Below are positions 24,441 to 36,950 of a stretch of 64,000 nucleotides of DNA, in pieces (position 1 is the stretch's first letter; every line of letters starts with the position of its first letter). Source of the DNA: Diadophis punctatus similis (taxonomy: Eukaryota; Chordata; Lepidosauria; Squamata; Dipsadidae). Location: NCBI GenBank assembly GCA_023053685.1, contig JALIGW010000016.1, forward strand, positions 5,154,001 through 5,218,000. Reading direction: 5' to 3'. The notes beneath the pieces were generated by a model. That model saw nothing but the letters and a program-made list of their open reading frames with translations. It did no database searches and had not been told where the DNA came from. Both the position numbers and the translations under genes were made by a program.

Positions 24441-24518
24441 AAAGTAGTCACTAAGTGAAACTGCGATTATGCTTATGATTTTGCAATTATGCTTATGTAT
24501 TTGGGGAATGAGGAAGGT

Positions 24519-24900
24519 GTCAGGGTTCGGACCGGTGCCCTAATGCATTTAAGAGTCTCAAGCCATCCGGCAATAAAAATCCAATCTTTTATTAGGAGCA
24601 CCATGTCAACATTACCTAGGTGAAGCCAGCTCTGACTTAACCCCCTTCACCCCTGACCCTGACCCTGTTTCCCCCTGCCCACAAAGTGTGTCACCCGGTC
24701 ACATTCCCCAACGAGGTAATTTCCACGGGTTGCAGAAGTCACTCCCTTCCAGGCATTGCTGGTATCCACAGAGACGGCCTTGACTTGGTCAACCAGAATG
24801 CATCTTGTTATGACTGAGGAGTAAATTGCTTGGTGCAGCTGCGAGGCGCGATTTCCCATCCCCCTACCTATGGTAACTCAGAAGCAGGTCAGGGAAGCTT
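24519..24900 (-). mobile_element. Possible LTR end (minus strand)
   Basis: Read on the minus strand, a segment ends AACCCTGACA (plus TGTCAGGGTT at 24519), a TG...CA-type LTR terminus. About 60 bp before that end is AATAAAAGATTGG, a plausible polyadenylation signal. The region to about 24900 is more G+C-rich than its surroundings. I could not find the other LTR end, a primer-binding site or coding sequence, so this is tentative. Confidence 0.3.
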
Positions 24901-26673
24901 CACGAGTTGACAGAAGGTAGATGAGACCTTAATGAAATTTACAGATTACATTTTTTTATTTTCCCTAATTTCAACTAAAACATAGTCACTCCATTGCTAT
25001 TTAAATATGTGATGGGAGTAGCCTTCTAACAGCACCATCAGTTGTACATTTTGGTCCTCTTTACCTCCATTGTTTGGAAATGTTTTGGAGTAAGCTTTGC
25101 CTTAAAGCTGTTACGTTTAATCAATTTTTTTTAAATATGAAAGCTGGATATACTATTGTACCATTGAGGTGAGTTATGGTATTGGGAGATGGTCTGATCA
25201 TAGCTTCTATGTGCATATAGAACATAACTGTGATTTTCAGATTTATGCTTCAGGCTTCTTTTCGACTAAATACGTTTTGCATAGCATGTAGTTTTGCATA
25301 TTCTGCTCCAAACGCAGTTCCCAAGTCACATGGCCGTAGGAATTGATGAAAGATGCTATTTCCAAATATTCTTATGTCTGTAGGCTTGTTAAGGGGAAAT
25401 GTTGGCTTGGTCTGTTTATGGTTCTTTTCCAGATGATTTTAAGTACCTTTAGCTTTTTCTCAGGTTCCTGTATATGCTTTGCTTGACAAGTGGTCCAGAT
25501 TTCTAATTCTTACTACACGGAAGTTTTTTTTTTAATCGGCTAAATCTGCCCACAATTTCAACCAGGTTTTGTCAACCCAAGCAAAAGATATCCAGCTCGG
25601 TCAGCCTCTCCTTACTGGTCATATTGGGTGGTGATGATGGGAATTGTAGTCAACGTATCTAGTGAGCACCAAAGGCTTAATAGGATAAACAAACAGATTG
25701 ATTGATAGACAATAGTTTCCTGTGCTGTTTTCTCCACACAAATGTCCTCATTAAATCCCCAGTGGGATTTACTAAAGCCTAAAAAATGCATAATAGCCAT
25801 TCACTGGACTGGAAGTTTAAAGATGTAGAATTTCTGCTGGCTCATACATGAATATATTTTATGCAATCCATGTAGTTAACTGGAAAATAGAAAGAAACCT
25901 TTTTTCCATACTGCATTTATACTTTACAATGGAAACTTGGAAGCTGAGGACAGGTGCTTGCACAGACATGGCCATGCAGGTATCCCCATGTCTTATCAGG
26001 GCTGTTCTTTATTGATTTCATAAAAACAGCATTAAAGTGAAGCGACTTAGCAGGTGTCTTGTCCCACCCATCACTAAACATGCAGGGGACTGAATGGGGA
26101 GTTTTCAGCATGCAAAATGTGAGCTCTACCGCTGAGTTTTAGCTTTGGGTTACTAACACCATGAAAATAATTCACTTAGCTAGCCATGTTTTTCTACTTA
26201 ACTGTATCGGAGGCTTCTTCTTGACCAAGATAAATTGGAATGAGTGTTGTGGGTAACTGAAGCACAAAATAATACCATTCTTAAGGTGATTCATCTCTTT
26301 TTGAGTCTTCTTATAAAAGGGGAGATTGTTCTAACTAATGATGTTTGAGGATAGCCAGAAATTATAGAAGGTTATTTTTTTAATAAAAGAACAAACTAAG
26401 CTTAAATAAACAATGAGAAAATGTCTGAGAGAAAGGGGAGAAATCTATGCCCTCTGAGATCAGCGGGGTCATATTTCAACTTATTTCTCAAGCCATTAAA
26501 ACATGTAAACGTTTGGTCAAGAGTGGCAACTGATGGCAGCTCCTAAAATCATTTACAAGAACTGAATTTTTGTGCAGATCAGAACATCTTTTTGAATATG
26601 TAGTGACTTTTTCAATGCCCTTTTAGTACTTAAAACATATGAAGAACAGTTATGTCTAGTTTAATGAAAAGAA

Positions 26674-26915
26674 TAGCAATAGCAATAGCATTTAGACTTA
26701 TATACCGCTTCATAGTGCTTTACAGCCCTCTCTAAGCGGTTTACAGAGTTCAGCATATTGCCCCCAACAATCTGGGTCCTCATTTTACCGACCTCAGAAG
26801 GATGGAAGGCTGAGTCAACCTTGAGCCGATGAGATTTGAACAGCTGAACTGCTGAACTAGCAGTCAGCTGAAGTAGCCTGCAGTGCTGCACTTTAACCAC
26901 TGCGCCACCTCCCCT
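26674..26915 (-). mobile_element. tRNA-derived squamate SINE, nearly complete
   Basis: The minus strand starts AGGGGAGGTGGCGCAGTGG (A box), has GTTCAAATCTC (B box) and body CCTTCCATCCTTCTGAGG, and ends with AATGCTATTGCTATTGC. This is the same family as 39580-39816. It abuts a plus-strand CR1 fragment at about 26918. Confidence 0.92.
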
Positions 26916-26917
26916 AG

Positions 26918-27345
26918 AAGGACTAGGGGAGACATGATATATGTGTTCCAATATCTCAGGGGTTGCCACAAAGAAGAAGGAGTCAAGCTATTCTCCAAAG
27001 CACTTGAGGGCAGGACAAGAAGTAATGAGTGGAAAGTAATCAAGGAGAGAAGCAACTTAGAACTAAGGAAAAAATTCCTGACAGTTAGAATAATTAATCA
27101 GTGGAACAGCTTGCCTCCAGAAGTTGTGAATGCTCCAACACTGGAAGTTTTTAAGAAGATGTTGGATAACCATTTGTCTGAAGTGGTGTAAGGTTTCCTG
27201 CCTAAGCAGGGGGTTGGACTAGAAGACCTCCAAGGTCCCTTCCAACTCTGTTATTCTATTCTATTCTATTCTATTCTATTCTACTCTACTCTACTCTACT
27301 CTACTCTACTCTACTCTACTCTACTCTACTCTACTCTAATTGTAC
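26918..27345 (+). mobile_element. CR1-type LINE 3' end with long ATTCT/CTACT tail
   Basis: The plus frame from about 26940 encodes the end of CR1 ORF2: residues such as FLTVRIINQWNSLPPEVV, then TLEVFKKMLDNHLSEVV and a stop at about 27190. The 3' UTR motif GGGGTTGGACTAGAAGACC and TTCCAACTCTGTT follow, then (ATTCT)n and (CTACT)n to 27340. It is 5'-truncated to about 430 bp. Confidence 0.92.
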
Positions 27346-28054
27346 TTTATTATAGTTCTTTATTAAGGATCAGGGACATTCAAGATTCTTCCTTGATTAT
27401 GATCACATGAAGAATGATCTATCTAAATATCTAAAACAGAAAGGAAAGAAGCCAAGAATCAAAATGGACTTTGGTTTTAATATGGTTACACTTTATTTTT
27501 ATCTCAACATATGCTTGCTTCAACTATAGTCTGTGACAGATGGGATATAGCCTGCTTTACCAATTAAGCTGGCTTCTTACACTTCTATCTCCAGCTAGTT
27601 TGTTCCAAGCAGCCTTGGGAAAACTATGAAAAGCTTTTAAGAATTTGATCTAGCCCTAGGAAATAAATATTAACACTTGCTACCCAGCATTGGATTATGA
27701 TTTGGTTTGCCGGATGCAAGGACTAAATCAAACAAGGTGAATAGTAAGGGCCGAGATCAGACCAATCCATTATAATAACTAGCAAGGGGTGTCTTCAGAA
27801 TATGGTAATAAAAGTCAAGATAGTGACTGCAGCAGTACCTACCTAAGTCACCGGGCAAGACCAGTGGAATGGGTAACATTTGGCAGGAGCAAAAGGAGGC
27901 AGAGATCCATCCCATCTCATCACTGGGACAGAGGCCTTGGAGACAAGCTCTGCTGCCAACGGGGCAAACACAGAGTGGCTATTGCTGATCGCACCACATG
28001 GTCAGGAGGGGTTACCTTGGGATGGCTGCTACAGAAGGGTAAGGCATACCTTCA

Positions 28055-28775
28055 CGTACATCAAGTGAAGTTTATAATATTTACATGCTGTGGTTTCTTC
28101 CCCAAACCCCCAAAACTTTAACCTTAGACCAGTGATGGCGAACCTATGGCACGCGTGCCACAGGTGGCACGCGGAGCCATATCTGCTGGCACGCGAGCCT
28201 TTGCCCTAGCTCAGCTCCAGTGCGCATCTGCGCGCTGGCCAGCTGATTTTCAGCTGGCGCAGAGGCTCTGGAGGGCATTTTAGGTTTCCGGAGGGCCTCC
28301 GGGGGGCGTTTTCATCCTCCCCAGGCTCCAGGGAAGCCTCTGGAGCCTGGGGAGGGCGAAAAGCGGGCCTACCGGGCCCACCGGAAGTCGGGAAACAGGC
28401 CATTTCTGGCCTCCAGAGGGCCTCTGCGAGGGCGGGGGAGGCCGTTTTGGCCATCCCCAGGCATTGAATTATGCGTGTGGGCACTCGCACATGAGTGATA
28501 GCACGTGCGCACGCACTTTCGGCACCCGAGGGAAAAAAGGTTCGCCATCACTGCCTTAGACTGTCTACCGTTGACCTCACCCCATTCCTAAGAGGTCTGT
28601 AAGGGGTGTGTATAAGCGCACCAACGTGCCTACCGTCCCTGTCCTAATGTCCCCATGTATTCGTAACCATCTCATAAAATGTATAAACCATATTTATACA
28701 TTTTATGTATTCACAATCATGTTTATACTTTTTCTGCGATCTTATACATGCTTGACAGAATAAATAAATAAAATA
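28055..28775 (+). mobile_element. CR1-like LINE 3' end (second family, copy 1), interrupted by an hAT element
   Basis: The 5' part (to 28129: CTTCCCCAAACCCCCAAAAC) and 3' part (28562 on: TGTCTACC, CCATTCCTAAGAGGTCTGTA, CATGCTTGACAG then AATAAATAAA) are collinear with the minus-strand copies at 28951-29480 and 45625-46260. On the coding strand it reads like the ORF2 C-terminus and 3' UTR. The hAT element at 28130-28553 splits it. Confidence 0.8.
28130..28553 (+). mobile_element. hAT-like element (CAGTGATGGCGAACC family), copy 1
   Basis: The ends are CAGTGATGGCGAACCTATGG and GGTTCGCCATCACTG. A perfect 8-bp target duplication CCTTAGAC lies at 28122-28129 and 28554-28561. The interior is G+C-rich, with GGCACGCGTGCCACAGGTGG near the left end and GTGCGCACGCACTTTCGGC near the right. 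An inverted copy is at 34127-34529. It resembles the OposCharlie-type hATs known from several vertebrates (naming from memory). Confidence 0.93.
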
Positions 28776-28950
28776 ATAAACGTGCGAGTAATTTTAACTC
28801 TGTTCTTAAATGCTTAGCAATATGCAGGCTTTACTTGAATTCAAAAATGTTAAGGAGAATTGTCAGCACAGTAACTCACCTAATCACTCATTTTTAGGAA
28901 AGTGCTGCTTAGTTTCCACCCAGTGCAATTTAATCCTTATTTAACTGTAC

Positions 28951-29480
28951 ATTTATTTATTTATTTTATTTTATTATTTATTTTGTCAAACATGTACAGG
29001 ATAGTAGTTGTTTGTATAAACATAACATAAGTAAAAAGTTCCGATAAAAGAGGACAATAGGACAGTAAGACAGGGATGGTAGGCACAGTGGTGCGCTTAT
29101 GCACGCCCCTTACAGACCTCTTAGAAATGGGGAGAGATCTACTGTAGACAGTCTAAGGCAGTGTTTCCCAACCTTGGCAACTTGAAGATGTCTGGACTTC
29201 AACTCCCAGAATTCCCCAGCCAGCGAATGCTGGCTGGGGAATTCTGGGAGTTGAAGTCCAGACATCTTCAAGTTGCCAAGGTTGGGAAACACTGGTCTAA
29301 GGTTAAAGTTTTTGGGGTTTGGGGAAGAAACCACAGAGTCAGGTAGTGCATTCCAGGCATTGATCACTCACATAAAGTTTCTTTTTTGTGCATTAAATTG
29401 CAAATTGGAAAAAAAAAAGGTTTACTTGGCTATGTTTTCTGTAGAGTATATGTCATGTGACAGAATTTGAAATATTTAAG
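28951..29480 (-). mobile_element. CR1-like LINE 3' end (second family, copy 2), interrupted by the foldback MITE
   Basis: On the minus strand the coding part includes INAWNALPDSVVSSP and NPKNFNLR, an NxWNxLP motif typical of CR1-group ORF2 C-termini. It is cut at 29302/29158 by the 136-bp foldback. The 3' UTR then runs left through GGGGCGTGCATAAGCGCAC and TACATGTTTGACAAAATA to a TTTTATTTAT-rich tail at 28951. Confidence 0.82.
29159..29294. mobile_element. 136-bp perfect foldback hAT-like MITE, copy 2
   Basis: The structure is the same as at 3344-3479: 66-bp perfect arms and loop GAAT. A perfect 8-bp target duplication GTCTAAGG lies at 29151-29158 and 29295-29302. Compared with copy 1 only the pair GATATC/GATATC is changed, to GATGTC/GACATC, keeping the stem perfect. 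Confidence 0.95.
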
Positions 29481-31647
29481 GGGTTGGTGAATAAATACTA
29501 TGGATTGCAAAATCTGGTCGTATCCTTAACTCAAGAACAGAGTGACTACAGAGGCATGGGAAAAATCGTTGACATAAATTGCAATAAACATTATCTCTGT
29601 TAATATATAGGCAAAGATATTTATAACTTGAGAAGTCATCGGCATAATTTAAAAAAAATGTCTCACTTTTGTTGGAGAAACTGGTTAGACAGCTTACATT
29701 CTGGCCCTTAATCTGTCTAGCTACTGTCTGTTGGTGGACAACTTCAATATTTCTGCTGTCCCTTTTCAGGATTATTTATTTTAAAATCAGATTGAATACA
29801 AATAAGCAGTATTTTCAAATGGAATATTGTTATTTAGCTGCTGTGCAGCTGGAAGGCTATTTTCTGTGAAATTGGACATATGGCTCCTATATCTCAGTAA
29901 AGCAAAATATTATAGCAGCCTTCCACAATCTGACACACTCCAGATGTTCTGGGTCCTACAATTCCCAAAATTCTCAGCCTGCCCCAGGTTCCATGCTGCT
30001 GGGTATTCTGGGAGTTTCACTTCCAATTAAAACAAGAAGTGCCAGATCAGAGAAAAATCAATTATAGTACGATAGTGACATTTGGAAATTTTAAGGAATA
30101 TAATATGCTACGTAACCAAAGCCTACATGTTCACAGTATGTATGATGGTAAAAAAAATGATCAGAGTAGTTCATCTTTTATTTATTTTCCTCAGAAAGAA
30201 TGGAGCCTGTTTGGGAATTTAGATACTTATATTTCCTGATAATATTTGACATCTACTACCCAGTTCATTACATTCCTTGTCCCATAACAGGGTCATTCCA
30301 TCCAGAAGGATTTTAAATGTATGAATCCAGGCTTAAGATCATTTTTATTTTAACAGTTATAAAACTGTACCTTCAGAAAAATATTAATCTAATCACAACA
30401 TATCTGGAATTATATCAAATGTTATTTGAAAAACAGGGAGCTAATATCAGAGGTTTCATGGTTCTTAAATATCAGTTAAGATAACTCTTGTAACAGCACA
30501 TTTGTAAAATAATTTACTTCTCCTTGAATGTAAACCATATAAATATAAACCATATACATGAATGTGCAATCTGACAAAAAGAATTAAGTGACAGACTCAT
30601 CCAAAAAGAGACTCTCTGGCATATTGGACTAATTAGGCTGTAATTCTGTCATTTAAGTTCACAAGCTTTCTCCATTGCAATTTTGTTTTAAAATGTGCTG
30701 TGTCAGTAGCAAAGCTTAGACAAGTTTGGTAAATTGGGCAATTTTTATTGAGGCTGAGGAGGAAAGAGTAACATTCATTTCATGCCAAGTATTATTTTGA
30801 TGGATTAAATGGAACTGCTACCAAAACAGATGGAACAGTTTGAAAAGGCAAACTTCTTGTGAAACAGAGACGTATTGGTCCCTGAGAAGAACAGTGTTTG
30901 CTAGCTGAGACCATCAAATGTGTCCAGTTGCAAACTTACAGGGTGAAGATAGAGATTTAAAATTTTCAGAAATTTCAGAGCCAACTGGAGGAAGTGAGTC
31001 TTATCCCTTGGGAACTTATTTTACTGTCATTTATAACTGCCTTAGTGTTTCAAATTGAATTATATGTTAACATTATGAAAAAGCAACCTCTTGATAAGAT
31101 TTTCATTACTCTTCTGGCTGAGAATGTTGAGATTTGTAGACAGAAACACCAGGGGGCCCTTTGGTTGGTAAAGGCTCTTCCAAATACACAAAAGTACATT
31201 GTATTATGAAAAGGAATTGTCCTTTGTCCTGCTTAATTTTTCTCTGCAATAAGAGCATAGAAACAGAAGAAGGATTCTGTAGAAATGAGCCAATGATTCA
31301 TCTAAATGCTGATGAATCCAGCATTTTGAATCCAAAATGCTGGATTATCTAATCCAGCATTTTGTGGATGCTGGATTGTGGAATCAGGCTGCAATCAGCA
31401 TTTTCACAAACAAGTATCCCTTTTCCATTGTTGTTTCCTAGCAATTGGTATTTAAGTGTGCTGTGATTTAAAAAGCATAAACAATATCAAAACTACAACG
31501 GTTGATAGAATAGCATAGCAATGATTTTTCCAATGTCCTTTAAATTTTTTCTAAATTAGTGGCCATCACCAATCTGATAGCAGAGAACTCCACAGTGTAA
31601 TTTATACACCACATAAAAAGTCTAATAGATAAACAAATATGCATGTA

Positions 31648-31782
31648 CCCTGTTTCCCCCAAAATAAGACATCCCCTGATAATAAGCCCAATCGGGCTTT
31701 TGAGTGCATGGCAATAAGGCCAAGCACTTATTTCAGGGTTCAAAAAAATATAAGACAGGGTCTTATTTTCGGGGAAACACGG
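31648..31782. mobile_element. Short TA-flanked TIR element (CCSTGTTTCCCC family), copy 1
   Basis: It starts CCCTGTTTCCCCCAAAATAA and ends TTTTCGGGGAAACACGG. TA lies on both sides (31646-31647 and 31783-31784), fitting a TA target duplication as in mariner/Tc1-type or related elements. Internal ATAAGAC motifs occur near both ends. Length is 135 bp. The longer relative is at 51688-52232. Confidence 0.8.
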
Positions 31783-31888
31783 TACTTCCTTGAATCAGTT
31801 CTATGTCTTCCCATATTTAATTCAGTGGGTGACCTCATAGTGGTCTCTTGGATTCATACACATGGATTTCTCTCTACAATACATTGCC

Positions 31889-32038
31889 TCCCAAAGGTGC
31901 TTTTTCAAGAGGCAACTGGACTTTCTTGTTTTTCTTTGAAGACATTTCATTTCTTATCCAAGAAGCTTTTTCAGCTCTGATGGTCGAGAAGAGAAAAACC
32001 AGAAAGTTCAGTTGCCTCTTGAAAAAGCACCTTTGGGA
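31889..32038. repeat. 150-bp foldback repeat with about 46-bp arms
   Basis: The left arm begins TCCCAAAGGTGCTTTTTCAA and is repeated inverted at the right end with two mismatches seen. The loop holds GAAGACATTTCATTTCTTAT and CCAAGAAGCTTTTTCAGC. No clear target duplication; probably a non-autonomous transposon or its remnant. Confidence 0.8.
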
Positions 32039-32819
32039 CAACCATGACCTGAATGACTGAGAATCCACACAGAAAACACATTGCCTCCAAATAAATTTTG
32101 ATTAGGAGGAAATGTTGGTATCTCTTCTAGATCAGGTCTTAAGAGAATATCAGCCATATCTCATGAAAGAGCTGGAAGTGAGTTTTTCTCCAAATGTGGA
32201 AAGAGGAGTATCGCCCAACTCCTCCTTCTAAAGAAGTAACACAACTCTCACTGCAGAGGCAGAAAGCATTGAGCATCTGATAACATGTAGAGATAGATAT
32301 CTAGGTGGACTTAGATATCTAGGTCTGACTTCCTTGGCAGATTTCAAGTAAGCTGACTGAGACTGTCATTGTTCAGTGCAACTGGAAATTCCCCAGTGTA
32401 TTTTGAGTCTTCACATATAACTCCAGAAATCTGAGCTATGAAGATATTGTCTTAACCCGTCTATTTCACTTGTACTGCTACCCTAAGAATCCTGATATAA
32501 CCTGCATGGGAATCTTGACTATCCTGCTATTAAATTGCTTGGCTTCCGTCTCTCCTTGTTGTTTTTCTTAGCTTTTGTCATCTTTGCCTAAGAAAAAAAC
32601 CCCTTCCTGAAGCGATTTATATCTCTGGTGGCTATAAAACAGGATACAGTGTGACATTAACAAGTAGCACCAAGTTCTTGCTTCTTTTATACCTCTCATT
32701 GCACATTTGGAATTGATATTTTTCTATTTGATTTTTTATTCTAACAATTCACATGCTAGGAAATAATAGCATCCTGGCTGCCCAGCTCAGCTGGTCTCAG
32801 TTAACACCAAAAATAGTTA

Positions 32820-33219
32820 CCGTATTTTTCGGAGTATAAGACGCACTGGACTATAAGACGCACCTTAGTTTTTGGGGAGGAAAATAAGAAAAAAAAATTC
32901 TGCCTACCAGCATCCATCTAGCTAGCGTCCTTAGCAAGCAGCCTGGAACAGGTATATTAGCCTTGCAAAAGTCTGTTTTAAAGGCTGCTTTTTCAGCCTT
33001 GCAAAGCTCGGTTTGAGAGGTTGTTTTCAGGCTTGCAAAGCTCCGTTTCAGAGGCTGCTTTTTCAGCCTTGCAAAGCTCGGTTTGAGAGGTTGTTTCAGC
33101 CTTGCAAAGCTCCGTTTCAGAGGCTGGGCGGAGCTACATTCGGTGTATAAGACGCACCCAGATTTTCACCCTCTTTTGGGGGGGGAGGAAAGGTGCGTCT
33201 TATACTCCGAAAAATATGG
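32820..33219. mobile_element. TA-flanked TIR element (CCGTATTTTTCGGAG family), short copy
   Basis: The termini are CCGTATTTTTCGGAGTATAA and TTATACTCCGAAAAATATGG, with TA outside both ends (32818-32819, 33220-33221). GACGCACC motifs lie near both ends. The interior (about 32965-33125) is a direct tandem repeat of TTGCAAAGCTCGGTTTGAGA / TTGCAAAGCTCCGTTTCAGA units. The longer family member is at 44038-45362. Confidence 0.88.
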
Positions 33220-34126
33220 TACATGCAATGACAATTACTGCCATCAAATTCCACCAGGGCAAACCACAAGTTGAATCTCATTGTTCATCAGGGCAATCAT
33301 TACTGCCTACTTTTCTGTAGCAATGATGGAATCCCTAAGCAATGCATTCATGATCCAATAGAAGGCACTTTTCTGTACCTCCTCCCACTAGAGTCTTGGA
33401 AAGTTTCACAGGGATTTGACCAACAGCCTTATTGCTGTGGTGGGCTTGACAACCATACTTACAACTAGTTCATTGGGAATATCTATACCTTCTGAGGCAC
33501 TCAAAACTGTTGTTCATCTATCACAGACAGATCCACCACATAAATTTCAGCTCCTTCCATATCAAGGACTCTACATTGACCACCTTTAGGGCTAGAATAT
33601 ATGAGATTTTCCAGGTTTCTATTTCAGCTAAGTAGAGCTACTTTGTGAACTAATGCAAAATATATCAAAATGTTTTTTTAGTCCTTTAGATGGGTTCACT
33701 GTGTTTGTGATATTCCTCTAAAATCACAAGCTAGGTGTCTTGATCTTTTGCTCCAGAAAGGACTCTTTTGCAGCCATTTTACCACGTTATCCTTTTCCTT
33801 AATCCACTTGCACAGCATTTTAAGATTTATCTTTACCATTAATATCTCCATGTTTCCTTATTCTTCACAGAGATAAAATTCTCCTTCATTTAGATATGGC
33901 CTTTCGCCACAGAGTCCATCTTTGCATTCCATTTAAGTCAAGTTACTATAGCACCTACTATTTTTTCTAACTATTAATTTAAGAATGGGTCACTCAATTC
34001 TTAAATTTCAAAGAGATTCTTCAAGGTTCATCTAGGGATGAGATCTTTCTTCCCAACAAGATATTTGCAGTCAACAAGCTTTGTTGCAAGCTAGCCAAGC
34101 AACGTGCCTCCTTCCAATCCATAGGC

Positions 34127-34529
34127 CAGTGATGGCGAACCTTTTTTTCTTCGGGTGCCGAAAGCACGCACGTGCACGCTATCGCACACGTGCGAGTGCC
34201 CACACCCATAATTCAATGCCTGGGGAGGGCGAAAACGCCCACGCCCCCCCGGAAGCCCTCTGGAGGCCGGAAATGGCCCATTTCCCGACTTCCGGTGGGC
34301 CCAGTAGGCTTCCCTGGAGCCTGGGGAGGGCGAAAACGCCCTCTCCCGCCCCCCCCCCGAGGCCCTCCGGAAGCCGAAAACTCCCTCCCAAAGCCTCCGT
34401 GGGAGCTGAAAATCAGCTGGCCAGCGTGCACATGCGCATTGGAGATAAGCTAGAGCAACAACTCGTGTGCCGGCAGATATGGCTCTGCGTGCCACCTGTG
34501 GCACGCGTGCCATAGGTTCGCCATCACTG
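34127..34529 (-). mobile_element. hAT-like element (CAGTGATGGCGAACC family), copy 2
   Basis: The inverted termini are CAGTGATGGCGAACCTTTT and CATAGGTTCGCCATCACTG. A perfect 8-bp target duplication CCATAGGC lies at 34119-34126 and 34530-34537. It is inverted relative to 28130-28553 and of similar length (403 bp). The GC-rich middle yields several overlapping ORFs on both strands, none resembling transposase. Confidence 0.94.
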
Positions 34530-34546
34530 CCATAGGCAGTCTGTAA

Positions 34547-34620
34547 CAGGGGTCCCCAACCTGTGGTCCACAGCCCACTCCCGGGTTGTGGCCTATTCAG
34601 AACTGGGACGTGTAATGTTT
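34547..34620. mobile_element. Left end of an hAT-like element (CAGGGGTCCCCAACC)
   Basis: CAGGGGTCCCCAACCTGTGG is followed by decayed sequence (CACAGCCCACTCCC, GAACTGGGACGTG). No matching right end was recognised. It lies 10 bp after the target duplication of the preceding element. Confidence 0.55.
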
Positions 34621-36060
34621 TCCATTTTAAAAAATCCTTTGGAATTGGGACATAGTTTTCCTATCATAAGAACTGGAGCCATAATAAATGTTACAATTGT
34701 CTCCAACCTGTTACTAGACTAAAGAAAAAAAGTCCAGTTGATGAAACGTGCATGATAAAAAATCAGCAAATTCTTCTTCTCTAAACATTGCAGACCTAGA
34801 TTTCTTTTAAAAATTATTTTTATTCCTTGTACCACAGTGAAAAACTAATTCAATTAAATGCTGACTAATAATCAAGCACCTTGATCCGGCTTTGCTAATT
34901 AACCACCAGAGATGTTATTTTATTTTGGGATTTTATAAAGGCGTATCTAACCCAGTTTTGGAATGCAAGTTTAGAAATTAGAGCAAAATGTGGAGGTTAT
35001 ATATTCTCTTAGGGTGGCAGAGGAATATCCTTTGTTCAATACTCAGGATGGAAAGCTGCAAGGGGCAGGTTGCTTCACATTAAGTCTTTTCTCTTTCACA
35101 ATATCTAGTAATCCAAAACGTATGCTTCTGTGATCTGAGCTTCCAGCCAGTTCCTGTGACGGACTGTGTTTTTATAGAAATTTCTGTTTATTACAGTAGC
35201 TGTGTTGCTATCTGGTTTTTAATTGGCTCTCCTCCCCTGTTCCTGTCCCCATGCATCTTGCTTTTTTGGTAAACACAGAAGGCTTCTGCCTGTAATAAAA
35301 TTCTGCCTGTGATAGAATATGCCAGCATAGCAGTTTCTGGAAGGAGAGATGGACTCATATGCAGTCAGTACACGCACTGGATCTGTACATTTTTCAATCA
35401 TTTTAACATTATAATATGTCTGGGGGTGTGTGGCTTCTAATATTTGGAAGGATCTGAATACACTTGCAGTTTTGGACAGTGTTTTGGACATCATTACTAA
35501 ATAACTGCTGCTATAGGCATATCCAGTTCTAATGCAAGTATTACATAAGGAAAACAGAAGAGGCTTAAAGATCAAATAACTTTCCCATGCAACTACAAAG
35601 ATGGACCTGAATCTGAACAAATAACAGATGCTCCCCCCCCCCAGAGAAAATCTATTAAAAGTCTTCAGCCCCTAATTTTTCACTTAATTTTTCAAGACAT
35701 AAAAGGAAAGGGAACAAAGCCCTGAAATCAAGGTGCCCTGGTTCCATCTTTCTCATTTCTTTCCTCTTCATCACATGAGCCCATCTATACTTTCTATTCT
35801 TACCAGACCTGTCTTTTCAAAGGTTTGTGCTCCACTCATGGCATTAGGTTCTTTGCTTAACAAGAAGAAAATCAGTGGCAGATGCTTATGCCCTTATTTC
35901 ATAGTACCCAACATGGTGTAGATGTCAAAGCCAGGAGACATAGGTTCTTCTCCACCCAAATGTTCAGTGGGAAACGATCAGCCAATTTCTGTCTCTCAGT
36001 TCATCCTTTCACAGAGTTGTTAGTGTGTTGGAGAAATAGGAGGAGAAATGTAGGTATTAG

Positions 36061-36950
<890 letters not shown>

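Noticed and set aside
34081..34515. 140-144-residue ORFs on both strands
   Set aside because: They lie inside the hAT-like element at 34127-34529; no transposase motifs.
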